NCBI RefSeq assembly: GCF_000615445.1
Contig: NZ_BALY01000007.1
Span: 1 to 64,000, forward strand
From: Lactobacillus hamsteri DSM 5661 = JCM 6256
Lineage (GTDB): Bacteria; Bacillota; Bacilli; Lactobacillales; Lactobacillaceae
Length of the DNA stretch: 64,000 bases
Reading direction: 5' to 3'
The first letter of the stretch is position 1. Every line of letters starts with the position of its first letter. Under the pieces are notes generated by a model, which was given only the letters and a program-made list of their open reading frames with translations, had not been told where the DNA came from and made no database searches. The position numbers and the translations under genes are program-made. Below, piece after piece: positions 23,041 to 30,482 of the stretch.

Positions 23041-23680
23041 AACGTACTCTCCTTTCAAGCCAATTTAAAACTAAAATTACCGGAATTAAGATGATTGCAT
23101 AAGCAACCACAAGCATAAATAAATATTCGTTAGAACGGTAATACATTCCGATCAAATCCAAAGCAGTATTAGTCAACTCTGGAATCGCAATAACTGAAAA
23201 AATTGATGTTTCTTTTATTAAGAAAACAATATTGGCAGTCAAAGCCGGCATGCTTAAACTAAAGCCTTGTGGAAAAACGACGTATCTTGCCAGTTGCAAA
23301 TTGTTCATTCCTAAGGCCTTGCCACTGCTGATTTGACTTGAGCTAACACCATTAAATCCGCCTGTAAATCCTTCGGCCATATAAGCTCCGCCTAAAAAAA
23401 TCAGGCCCACAATACCGCAGACTTCTGCCGACATTTTTAATCCAAATACTGGAAAAGCGTAATACAAAAAGAATAATTGAATTAACAATGGAGTATTTCG
23501 CGCTACTTCTACGTAGGCCGTGAAAATTTGACTAAGTACCGGCACTTTAAAATATTGAATTAAACTTGTAATTATCCCCACAATTATCGAGCCAATGATT
23601 CCAATTAACGATAGCCATAAAGTCAGTTCAAAGCCTTTGGCAAAAACTGGCAAAGCTTGCTGGATGACTGTCCAACTCAT
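23021..23680 (-). CDS. Amino acid ABC transporter permease, first gene of the cysteine-type operon
   Basis: A 219-residue His/Glu-type permease. The ATG at 23680 is preceded by GAGGAGA. The longer frame begins inside the terminator tail and is rejected. Membrane spans cluster at about 17-40, 55-80, 85-105 and 185-210. The EAA loop is GVSSSQISSGKALGMNNLQLARYVVFPQG. It contains the only Cys (SAEVCGIVG) of the whole transporter. Its ATG is only about 30 nt from the second terminator, leaving no space for a separate promoter, so transcription must read through from the leader. Confidence 0.92.
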   Translation of the reverse strand: MSWTVIQQALPVFAKGFELTLWLSLIGIIGSIIVGIITSLIQYFKVPVLSQIFTAYVEVARNTPLLIQLFFLYYAFPVFGLKMSAEVCGIVGLIFLGGAYMAEGFTGGFNGVSSSQISSGKALGMNNLQLARYVVFPQGFSLSMPALTANIVFLIKETSIFSVIAIPELTNTALDLIGMYYRSNEYLFMLVVAYAIILIPVILVLNWLERRVRYASFGD

Positions 23681-23707
23681 GTTATGTCTCCTCTCAACAA
23701 CAAACAA

Positions 23708-23786
23708 AAAAGGGACCTAATCATAGGTCCCTTTTATCAAAAGCATTAAAAAAGATCTACGAGATTTCAGCTCTCGCAGATCTTTT
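23708..23786 (-). terminator. Two tandem intrinsic terminators between the Cys leader and the ABC operon
   Basis: In minus-strand order, the first hairpin is AGATCTGCGAGA-GCTGAAA-TCTCGTAGATCT followed by T6 (about 23752-23786; 12 bp with one wobble). The second is AGGGACCTA-TGAT-TAGGTCCCT followed by T6 (about 23710-23735). Both are strong U-tract terminators. No T-box consensus precedes them. With the leader ORF ending about 24 nt before the first stem, this is an attenuator layout. Confidence 0.85.
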
Positions 23787-23808
23787 TGCTTTTTAGATCA
23801 ATCTTAAA

Positions 23809-23913
23809 TTAAACAGAAATACGAAAACTGAATTTTTGAGCATGTGAAATAAACTTGCAACAAGCACAAGTACAACAGTTAGTATTTACGTTCATCATGT
23901 TAACTAAATTCAT
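23809..23913 (-). CDS. Cysteine-rich leader peptide (34 aa), candidate attenuator ORF
   Basis: A short ORF too small for standard gene callers. It has a near-ideal ribosome site (AAAGGAG, 8 nt from ATG) and a sigma-A promoter (TTGACA-17-TATATT) just upstream. The peptide begins MNLVNMMNVNTN and then carries five Cys in seven residues (CCTCACC, residues 13-19). It ends after 34 residues with TAA. Two intrinsic terminators follow, then a CjaA-like cysteine ABC transporter. The layout matches leader peptides that sense one amino acid by ribosome stalling. Low Cys-tRNA would stall the ribosome and favour read-through. That mechanism is inference. An independent small Cys-rich peptide is the alternative. 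Confidence 0.75.
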   Translation of the reverse strand: MNLVNMMNVNTNCCTCACCKFISHAQKFSFRISV

Positions 23914-23974
23914 TTTCCGTACTCCTTTCTAAAAATATAACTTATTTGAAGTAAGTTACTTATTAACTGTAACC

Positions 23975-24003
23975 AATATATAATTTTGCTTACTTATTGT
24001 CAA
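23975..24003 (-). promoter_or_regulatory. Promoter of the Cys leader and ABC transporter operon
   Basis: TTGACA (23998-24003), a 17-nt spacer and TATATT (23975-23980) on the minus strand. AATAAGT occurs three times around and downstream of the promoter. The palindromes AAGTAA-C-TTACTT and TAACTTA...TAAGTTA lie in the first transcribed ~40 nt. These could be operator sites or a 5' stem-loop. Confidence 0.8.
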
Positions 24004-24037
24004 TAATTTTTCAATAAACTATTTATATTGACCTTGA

Positions 24038-25642
24038 TTACTTTTGCTTATCATTGATCCGACCATTTACTTTTTCCGCATATGCATCAATCTTCTTAAG
24101 ACTGCTGTTAACGCCCCAGAAGTAGAAAATCAATGAAACGATAATGATTAAAACAAAATCAAATGGATATTTAATCCAGTTTTGCCCGCCGAAGCCATCG
24201 CTACCCATATAAGACATGAGTGAAATAAAAATCATATAAATAATTAGCCACCATGCATGTCTTAGTTGTTCTTTCAGATTAGAATGCTGATATTTTACTT
24301 CGTAATAAATATAAATCGGCAGCCCCAAAGCGATAACAAAGATAACTTGCACGGTTGTTGGCCACATTGACCAATAAATTGCTAAACTCGTTAAAACAAA
24401 AGCTGCAGGTGCAAGCCACTTCATATATCTTGGACCAAATGGTCTTTTTAAGTTTGGACTAATCTTGCGAAGTGCGATAACTGTTACGGGGCCAGTCAGA
24501 TAGGCAATCAAAGTTGAAGCTGCAATAACTGTTGCCAGCAAATTCCAATTTCTAAACACACTAACCAAAATTACCGCTAAAACGAAATCAGTAATCATCG
24601 CAAAACGCGGAATCATATATTTACGGTTAAGTCTTCCCAGCCAGCTTGGCAAATGCTTAGTGTGCGTCATTGCTGCCAAAGCTCGTGAAGCTGTCGCAAC
24701 AAAGGCCACACCTGTTCCAAATGGTGAAACAAAGGCATCAAGATAGAGTAAAATCACCAGCCAATTAATGCCTAAAATAATCGCAATATCCGCAAATGGT
24801 GATGTAAAGTTGATGCCATGCCAGCCTACTTTGGCTAAAGTTGCCGGCTCAATTGCTCCAATAAAAGTTACCTGCAACAAAATATAAATAATTGCAGTAA
24901 TAATCATGGAAATCAAAACCCCACGCACAATATTTTTGCGTGGATTTTTTAATTCTCCACCCATATTGATAACTGTTTGAAAGGCATCGTACGACATGAT
25001 AATCCCTGAAACCGAAGTTGCTTCAAAAATTGATCTTGATCCATATGGCATAAATTCATGCAAATTAGTTCCAAAGTTTTGAACATGGAAACCACTATAA
25101 ACTAAAGTGATAATTGTTAAAGTTGGAAGCAAAATTTTGAAAACCGAGATCAAATTTGTGAAATGCGTCATCAATTTAACTGACCAATAATTAATCAGTG
25201 TAAAAACGAGCATGAAGACAAAAACAACAAACAAACCTTGGGTTGTTATATTGCCTTTTTCCATAAAATGTCTTGTCCAATTTGCCCAGGACCATGGCCA
25301 TGACGACATATATTGAACAGCAGCCACAGCCTCCATTGGTACTAAAGTAATCAATGAAATCCAATTTGCCCAAGCCGCAATAAAACCTAAAAGCGGTCCA
25401 TGACTGTATTGCGCATAGCGACTCATTCCGCCACTTTCCGGAAACATTGATCCTAATTCAATGTAGGTCATCGCAATCGCAATAATAATGACGGCACCTA
25501 AAATCCAAGAAAGAATCGCAGCTGGACCAGCAATCCGGGCAGCTGAGCCTGATCCAAACAGCCAGCCCGATCCAATTAATGAATTGAGGGCCAACATTAC
25601 AGCAGAAAATAATCCTATTTTATGTACTTTTAATTTATCCAA
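24038..25642 (-). CDS. APC-family amino acid permease
   Basis: A 534-residue polytopic membrane protein with about 12-14 spans. The N-terminus has the APC signature GLFSAVMLALNSLIGSGWLFGSG, and residues around SYDAFQTVINMGGELKNPRKNI match the amino acid/polyamine/organocation superfamily. The start is a TTG (25640-25642) with AAGGA just upstream. It lies 44 nt after glyA with no visible terminator between, so glyA-permease co-transcription is likely. No terminator is evident before the Cys-leader promoter either. The substrate cannot be told from sequence alone. Confidence 0.88.
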   Translation of the reverse strand: MDKLKVHKIGLFSAVMLALNSLIGSGWLFGSGSAARIAGPAAILSWILGAVIIIAIAMTYIELGSMFPESGGMSRYAQYSHGPLLGFIAAWANWISLITLVPMEAVAAVQYMSSWPWSWANWTRHFMEKGNITTQGLFVVFVFMLVFTLINYWSVKLMTHFTNLISVFKILLPTLTIITLVYSGFHVQNFGTNLHEFMPYGSRSIFEATSVSGIIMSYDAFQTVINMGGELKNPRKNIVRGVLISMIITAIIYILLQVTFIGAIEPATLAKVGWHGINFTSPFADIAIILGINWLVILLYLDAFVSPFGTGVAFVATASRALAAMTHTKHLPSWLGRLNRKYMIPRFAMITDFVLAVILVSVFRNWNLLATVIAASTLIAYLTGPVTVIALRKISPNLKRPFGPRYMKWLAPAAFVLTSLAIYWSMWPTTVQVIFVIALGLPIYIYYEVKYQHSNLKEQLRHAWWLIIYMIFISLMSYMGSDGFGGQNWIKYPFDFVLIIIVSLIFYFWGVNSSLKKIDAYAEKVNGRINDKQK

Positions 25643-25686
25643 TATTCCTTATCCCATTCTAATATTCTCAATTTCAATCAAAAATA

Positions 25687-26922
25687 TTAGTTAATGGGAT
25701 ATTCGGCCGTTAATTCATGAACAGAATTTTTAACATCATCAATAACGCTTTGATCGTCAGAATTGTTTAAAATTTTAGCAATTAAACGTGCAACTTCACG
25801 AGCGTCATCTTCTTTAAAACCGCGACTAGTAATTGCTGGCGTACCAATTCGCAAACCGCTAGTCACAAATGGACTGCGTTGATCGTTTGGAATTGATTCC
25901 TTATTGGTTGTGATATTGACAGAATCAAGCAAGCTTTGAGCATCTTTACCTGTTAAACCGGTCTTAGTAATATCAATAATCATTAAATGATTGTCTGTAC
26001 CGCCAGAAACAACGCGAATATTTTCACTCTTATTAAATTCATCAGCCATTGCAGATGCATTCTTTACAACTTGTTTAATGTAATCTGTAAATTCTGGTTG
26101 TAAATCTTCATAAAAGGCTTGTGCCTTTCCTGCAATAACGTGTTCAAGCGGACCACCTTGCGTGCCTGGGAAAAGTGCAGAATTAATCTTCTTGCCAATT
26201 TCCAAATTGTTAGAAAGAATCATTCCGCCACGAGGACCACGTAAAGTCTTGTGTGTTGTAGTCGTTACAACATCGGCAACAGGAATTGGACTTGGATGAG
26301 CACCCGTTGCAACAAGACCGGCAATATGGGCCATATCAACCATTAAATAAGCACCAACATCATCGGCAATAGCACGAAATGCTTCCCAATCGATAATACG
26401 GCTGTAGGCAGATGCGCCAGCAACAATCAATTGTGGACGAACTTCTTCAGCGATCTTTTTAATTTCGTCAAAATCAAGTTCTTCAGTTTCAGGATTCAAA
26501 TCATAACTGTATGACTTGTAAAATTTGCCTGAGAAATTAACTTTTGAACCGTGAGTAAGGTGGCCACCGGCATCCATACCCATTCCTAAAATCTTGTCGC
26601 CTGGCTTTAATAATGCGCCATATACAGCCATGTTAGCTTGTGAACCTGAGTGAGGCTGAACGTTAGCAAATTTACAATTAAACAATTTTTTAGCGTAATC
26701 AATTGCTAGTTGTTCAACTTCATCAATATATTGACACCCACCGTAATAACGCTTGCTAGGATAACCTTCGGCATATTTATTGGTTAAAACAGAACCTTGT
26801 GCTTCACGCACGGCATCAGAAACAATGTTTTCAGATGCGATAAGTTCAATAGTATCTTCTTGACGTTTTTCTTCTTTTTTTATTGCTTCCCAGAGTGCTG
26901 GGGATTTTTCTGCATATTTCAA
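25687..26922 (-). CDS. glyA: Serine hydroxymethyltransferase
   Basis: PLP enzyme that interconverts serine and glycine with tetrahydrofolate, the main source of one-carbon units. The 411 residues match the family. The PLP Lys is in [13 protein letters not shown] (near 228), with further signatures [12 protein letters not shown] and [12 protein letters not shown] strong AAAAGGAGG ribosome site is present. A -10 TATAAT (minus, 26964-26969) lies in the region shared with the divergent TetR gene. Confidence 0.98.
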   Translation of the reverse strand: MKYAEKSPALWEAIKKEEKRQEDTIELIASENIVSDAVREAQGSVLTNKYAEGYPSKRYYGGCQYIDEVEQLAIDYAKKLFNCKFANVQPHSGSQANMAVYGALLKPGDKILGMGMDAGGHLTHGSKVNFSGKFYKSYSYDLNPETEELDFDEIKKIAEEVRPQLIVAGASAYSRIIDWEAFRAIADDVGAYLMVDMAHIAGLVATGAHPSPIPVADVVTTTTHKTLRGPRGGMILSNNLEIGKKINSALFPGTQGGPLEHVIAGKAQAFYEDLQPEFTDYIKQVVKNASAMADEFNKSENIRVVSGGTDNHLMIIDITKTGLTGKDAQSLLDSVNITTNKESIPNDQRSPFVTSGLRIGTPAITSRGFKEDDAREVARLIAKILNNSDDQSVIDDVKNSVHELTAEYPIN

Positions 26923-26984
26923 GTAAAGAAGCCTCCTTTTAAAAAGCTAAAATATTAAGTTTTATTATACTACATTAAATTATA

Positions 26985-27014
26985 TTGACACCGTGTCACT
27001 TTTACTAATAAAAT
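26985..27014 (+). promoter_or_regulatory. Promoter and 13-bp palindromic operator upstream of the TetR gene
   Basis: TTGACA (26985-26990) and TAAAAT (27009-27014) form a plausible promoter. The perfect palindrome TGACAC-C-GTGTCA (26986-26998) overlaps the -35. This is the expected position for autorepression by the adjacent TetR-family protein. Confidence 0.65.
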
Positions 27015-27055
27015 TATTTCATAATAAAAATTCAATTTAGAAGGTGACTTGAATA

Positions 27056-27583
27056 ATGACCGCTCAACAAAAAAAGATTATTAAAACAGCCTCCAAAATT
27101 ATTGAAAAGGATGGCATTGAAAAATTAACAATGCGCAAGTTGGCCAAACAGGCTAAGCTTCATCCCAATTGCTTATATCAAAATTTTGAAAACAAAAATG
27201 AAATTCTCAAACATGTGGCTAAAAGCATGACTGATGATGTATTAAGCGAAACACGTTTTGAGAATAAAAATGCTAAGGAGCAATTAATCTTTGCTGTATC
27301 CGCATTTTTAAAAAGATTAAGCGAACAACCTCACGTAATTGATTTTGTTTTTTTCAATAAAGACATTGATCAAATTTTACCTGAAGACAGCATCAGCATC
27401 CCTAATCACTTCATTGGCAAAATTAATGCGGCAATTAATGAACGCCCAAGCAATAAACAAGTTGACACCCAAAACTTATTCATCAGAATTTTGTCAACAA
27501 TTCATGGCTTGGCAATGATGATCAAACAAGGGATGCTCGCTTATCATCCACAGCTTGCCGAAGTTCGGCTTGCTTATATCTAA
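27056..27583 (+). CDS. TetR-family transcriptional regulator
   Basis: A 175-residue repressor-type protein. The N-terminal helix-turn-helix spans about residues 8-55 (IEKLTMRKLAKQAKLHPNCLYQNFENKNEIL). The C-terminal ligand-binding helices are divergent. It ends 30 nt before the P-type ATPase gene, which has its own AAGGAG site, so the two form one operon. The palindrome in the -35 region (26986-26998) is the candidate operator. The inducing signal is unknown, but a cation is a natural guess given the neighbour. Confidence 0.85.
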   Translation: MTAQQKKIIKTASKIIEKDGIEKLTMRKLAKQAKLHPNCLYQNFENKNEILKHVAKSMTDDVLSETRFENKNAKEQLIFAVSAFLKRLSEQPHVIDFVFFNKDIDQILPEDSISIPNHFIGKINAAINERPSNKQVDTQNLFIRILSTIHGLAMMIKQGMLAYHPQLAEVRLAYI

Positions 27584-27612
27584 TCATATTTTTTATTTAA
27601 GAAAGGAGTGAT

Positions 27613-30276
27613 TTGTCCTTTATGGATAATCACAGGCAAAAGCCTTGGCATTCAGAAAGTATTTCTGAAACTTATAAAAATTTAAATACACAAGAAGATG
27701 GTTTAAGCTCTAATGAAGCACAAATTCGTCTTGAGAAAAATGGCCCTAATGAACTAGAGGGACAAGCACCTAAGACAATTTTGCAAATGCTTAAAGAGCA
27801 ACTTTGGGATCCAATGATTTTTATTCTTTTGGGCGCTAGCGGCTTTTCCGCAATCTTAAAAGAATGGCCCGAAGCAATCGTCATTTTATTAATCGTTGTT
27901 TTAAACGCAATCATTGGTATCGTACAAGAAAAAAGAGCTCAAACTTCTTTAGCTGCTTTACGCAAAATGAGCGCGCCAAAAGCTAACGTGATTCGTGATG
28001 GTCAAATGAAAATTATTCCTGCCAAAGAGTTGGTAGTCGGCGACATCGTGAGCTTGCACGATGGTGACATGGTTCCTGCCGATTTGCGTTTAATTGAAAC
28101 AGCTAACCTTAAAATTCAGGAATCCTCTTTAACAGGTGAATCCGTTCCTGTAGAAAAAAATGCAGATGAAATTCTTGTAAATGACTGTCCTATCGGTGAT
28201 CGGACAAATATGGCCTTTTCTTCTTCAATCGTAACTTACGGCCGCGGAACGGGAATTGTCACAGCTACTGGCATGGCTACAGAAATGGGCGCAATCGCCG
28301 GCATGATCGAAAATGAAGATAACATAGAAACTCCTTTGAAGAGAAAACTTAATTCTGCCGGTAAAGTTTTAACTGTAGTTGGTTTGATTATCTGCGTAGT
28401 TATTTTTGCTATCGGAATTATGTATGGACGTCCGCTTGTTCCGCAATTTTTGGTAGCTATCTCACTTGCGATTTCCATTATTCCTGAAGGTTTGCCAGCA
28501 ACAGCAAGTATCGTGATGGCTTTGGGCGTTAAGCGCATGGCTAAGAAAAATGCTTTAATCAAAAAATTGCCAGCTGTTGAAACTTTAGGCAATGCTACCG
28601 TAATTTGTTCTGATAAAACTGGTACTTTAACCTTAAATAAAATGACAGTCACTGAGGCTGCCTTCGCTGATAACTTAAAAAGCGGCAAGACTACTGAAGT
28701 TAAAGACATTAAATCAAATCAACTTTCAAATGAATTAGCTTTGGCTGGACTTCTCTGCAATGATGCGAGTTTTGATCCTGAAGACAAAGAAAAAATTATC
28801 GGTGACCCAACTGAAGGAGCTTTAATTCCGTTTGCGGAGCAATTTAAACTTCAATTAAATACTAGAAATAAATACCCACGCATTGGTGAACAGCCTTTTG
28901 ATTCAGATAGAAAAATGATGACATCTGTTCATGAAATCAACAATGAAAAAGTTGCTTACACTAAAGGTGCTATCGATGAACTTTTAAATCGTTGCACAAA
29001 TATCTCAACAAGAACAGGAATAAGAAAATTAACAGAAACCGACCGCGAACAGATTTTATCTTTGAACAAAAAAATGTCTGAAGATGCATTGCGCGTGTTA
29101 GGTTTTGCTAAGCGAAATGTTGACGCCGTTAACTTAAACAGCGATTTAGAAAATAATCTTACTTTTATCGGAATGGTGGGCATGATCGATCCGCCCCGTG
29201 AAGAAGTTGCGGAATCTGTTAAAACTTGCCGCGACGCAGGTATTCGCACAATTATGATTACGGGCGACCATAAAATTACTGCTTTAGCGATTGCTAAAAA
29301 ACTTAATATCTTCAAGCCGGGTGATTTGGCAATTTCTGGTCAAGAATTAGATCAAATGAGCGATGCGGAACTAGACGTCGCAGTAAGAAAAGCCACTGTT
29401 TTTGCCCGCGTTTCCCCTGCTGACAAATTGCGGATTATTAAAAGCTTAAAACGTAATGGTGAAGTAACCGCCATGACAGGTGACGGTGTAAACGATTCGC
29501 CGGCTTTAAAGGCTGCAGATATCGGCGTGGCAATGGGAATTACCGGTACGGACGTTGCTAAAAATGTTTCAGATATGATCTTGCTTGATGATAGCTTCAC
29601 TACAATTGCGACAGCGATTAAGGAAGGCCGCCGTGTTTACCGTAATATTCAAAAAATTATTCAATTCTTGCTTGTTGGTAATATCGCGGAAATTTCGACG
29701 CTTACGATTGCTACAATTTTCAATTGGGATGCCCCACTTTTGGCAATCCACATCTTATGGGTAAACTTGGCAACTGCTACTTTACCTGCCTTGGCATTAG
29801 GCGTTGATCCGGCAAGTCCAAACATTATGAAGCATAAGCCAGTTAAATCTGGAACTTTGTTTGAAAAAGACCTAGTATGGCGAGTTATTACTCAAGGACT
29901 TTTTGTAGCTGTTCTTACTTTGACAGCTTACTGGGTAGGTGCTCAAACTGATAATGCAATTACTGGTCAAACAATGGCCTTCGCAGTTTTAGCACTTTCT
30001 CAAATGATTCGTTCATTCAATCAACATTCCAATACTGATCCAATTTGGAAGCGCGGTTCCGGCTTCAATTTCTGGTTAGTTATCTCATTTGCGGTTTCCG
30101 CATTCTTCATGGGACTTATCTTGCTTGTTCCAAGTTTGCAAGAAGTGTTCTACGTAACTAACTTGAGTGCTGGCCAATGGATTGTGGTGATTGCCCTTGC
30201 TCTTCTTTCAATCGCACATGTTGAAATTAGCAAAGGCTTCAAAAAGATTCGTAAAGCTAAACCTATTTTTGGTTAA
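27613..30276 (+). CDS. P-type cation-transporting ATPase (P2A, Ca2+-ATPase-like)
   Basis: An 887-residue membrane pump with ten predicted spans. It has the actuator LTGESVPVEKN, M4 IPEGLPAT, phosphorylation site CSDKTGTLT, hinge MTGDGVNDSPALKAADIG and an N-terminal cation-ATPase domain. In M6 the usual N-x-x-T-D of Ca2+ pumps reads NLATATLPA near residue 719: the conserved Asp is Ala. The ion may therefore not be Ca2+. The TTG at 27613 is 4 nt from GGAG, and the ATG at 27622 is 13 nt from it. Either could be the start. Confidence 0.9.
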   Translation: MSFMDNHRQKPWHSESISETYKNLNTQEDGLSSNEAQIRLEKNGPNELEGQAPKTILQMLKEQLWDPMIFILLGASGFSAILKEWPEAIVILLIVVLNAIIGIVQEKRAQTSLAALRKMSAPKANVIRDGQMKIIPAKELVVGDIVSLHDGDMVPADLRLIETANLKIQESSLTGESVPVEKNADEILVNDCPIGDRTNMAFSSSIVTYGRGTGIVTATGMATEMGAIAGMIENEDNIETPLKRKLNSAGKVLTVVGLIICVVIFAIGIMYGRPLVPQFLVAISLAISIIPEGLPATASIVMALGVKRMAKKNALIKKLPAVETLGNATVICSDKTGTLTLNKMTVTEAAFADNLKSGKTTEVKDIKSNQLSNELALAGLLCNDASFDPEDKEKIIGDPTEGALIPFAEQFKLQLNTRNKYPRIGEQPFDSDRKMMTSVHEINNEKVAYTKGAIDELLNRCTNISTRTGIRKLTETDREQILSLNKKMSEDALRVLGFAKRNVDAVNLNSDLENNLTFIGMVGMIDPPREEVAESVKTCRDAGIRTIMITGDHKITALAIAKKLNIFKPGDLAISGQELDQMSDAELDVAVRKATVFARVSPADKLRIIKSLKRNGEVTAMTGDGVNDSPALKAADIGVAMGITGTDVAKNVSDMILLDDSFTTIATAIKEGRRVYRNIQKIIQFLLVGNIAEISTLTIATIFNWDAPLLAIHILWVNLATATLPALALGVDPASPNIMKHKPVKSGTLFEKDLVWRVITQGLFVAVLTLTAYWVGAQTDNAITGQTMAFAVLALSQMIRSFNQHSNTDPIWKRGSGFNFWLVISFAVSAFFMGLILLVPSLQEVFYVTNLSAGQWIVVIALALLSIAHVEISKGFKKIRKAKPIFG

Positions 30277-30278
30277 TG

Positions 30279-30313
30279 AAAAACTCTCAGTTTTTATGCT
30301 GAGAGTTTTTTTA
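30279..30313. terminator. Bidirectional terminator after the P2A ATPase
   Basis: AAACTCTCAG-TTTTTATG-CTGAGAGTTT is flanked by A and T7 runs. It serves the plus-strand ATPase and, from the minus strand, the ORF fragment ending at 30311. Confidence 0.88.
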
Positions 30314-30385
30314 CTTTTTCACAGGAATCCTAATCACTGTCTTCATATTTTCCGGTTTTGATCGTCTTGGATCAGACAAATGAAC
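30311..30385 (-). pseudogene. C-terminal fragment of an unrecognised gene at the edge of the TnpB element
   Basis: An open minus-strand frame of 24 codons (VHLSDPRRSK...IRIPVKK) ends in TAA directly at a terminator. It begins where the TnpB element's right end should be. It looks like the tail of a protein whose front was lost to the insertion or an associated deletion. I cannot name the family. Confidence 0.35.
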
Positions 30386-30482
30386 TACACCGGCACTAAA
30401 GTGCCGGGTTTCTGGGAACGCCGAGTAGTGTTTAGGATCTTATATTGATTGCTCAAATACCCAACTCACAGAACTCAGCTAT
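30385..30482 (-). ncRNA. Candidate omega (reRNA) guide scaffold at the right end of the TnpB element
   Basis: The 3' flank of tnpB carries a GC-rich stem CCGGCAC-TAAA-GTGCCGG (30390-30407; reads CCGGCACTTTAGTGCCGG on the minus strand), with further pairable segments. TnpB proteins are known to use a non-coding RNA made from the tnpB 3' end and right end, with the guide just outside the element. Exact ends are not determined. The RNA may extend into the tnpB coding end. Confidence 0.5.

Noticed and set aside
23708-23968. A T-box leader before the ABC operon
   Set aside because: No T-box consensus or specifier-loop arrangement is present before either terminator. The Cys-rich leader ORF explains the layout better.
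28236-29751. Several minus-strand ORFs opposite the P2A ATPase
   Set aside because: They are shadows of the conserved pump frame, without starts or motifs of their own.
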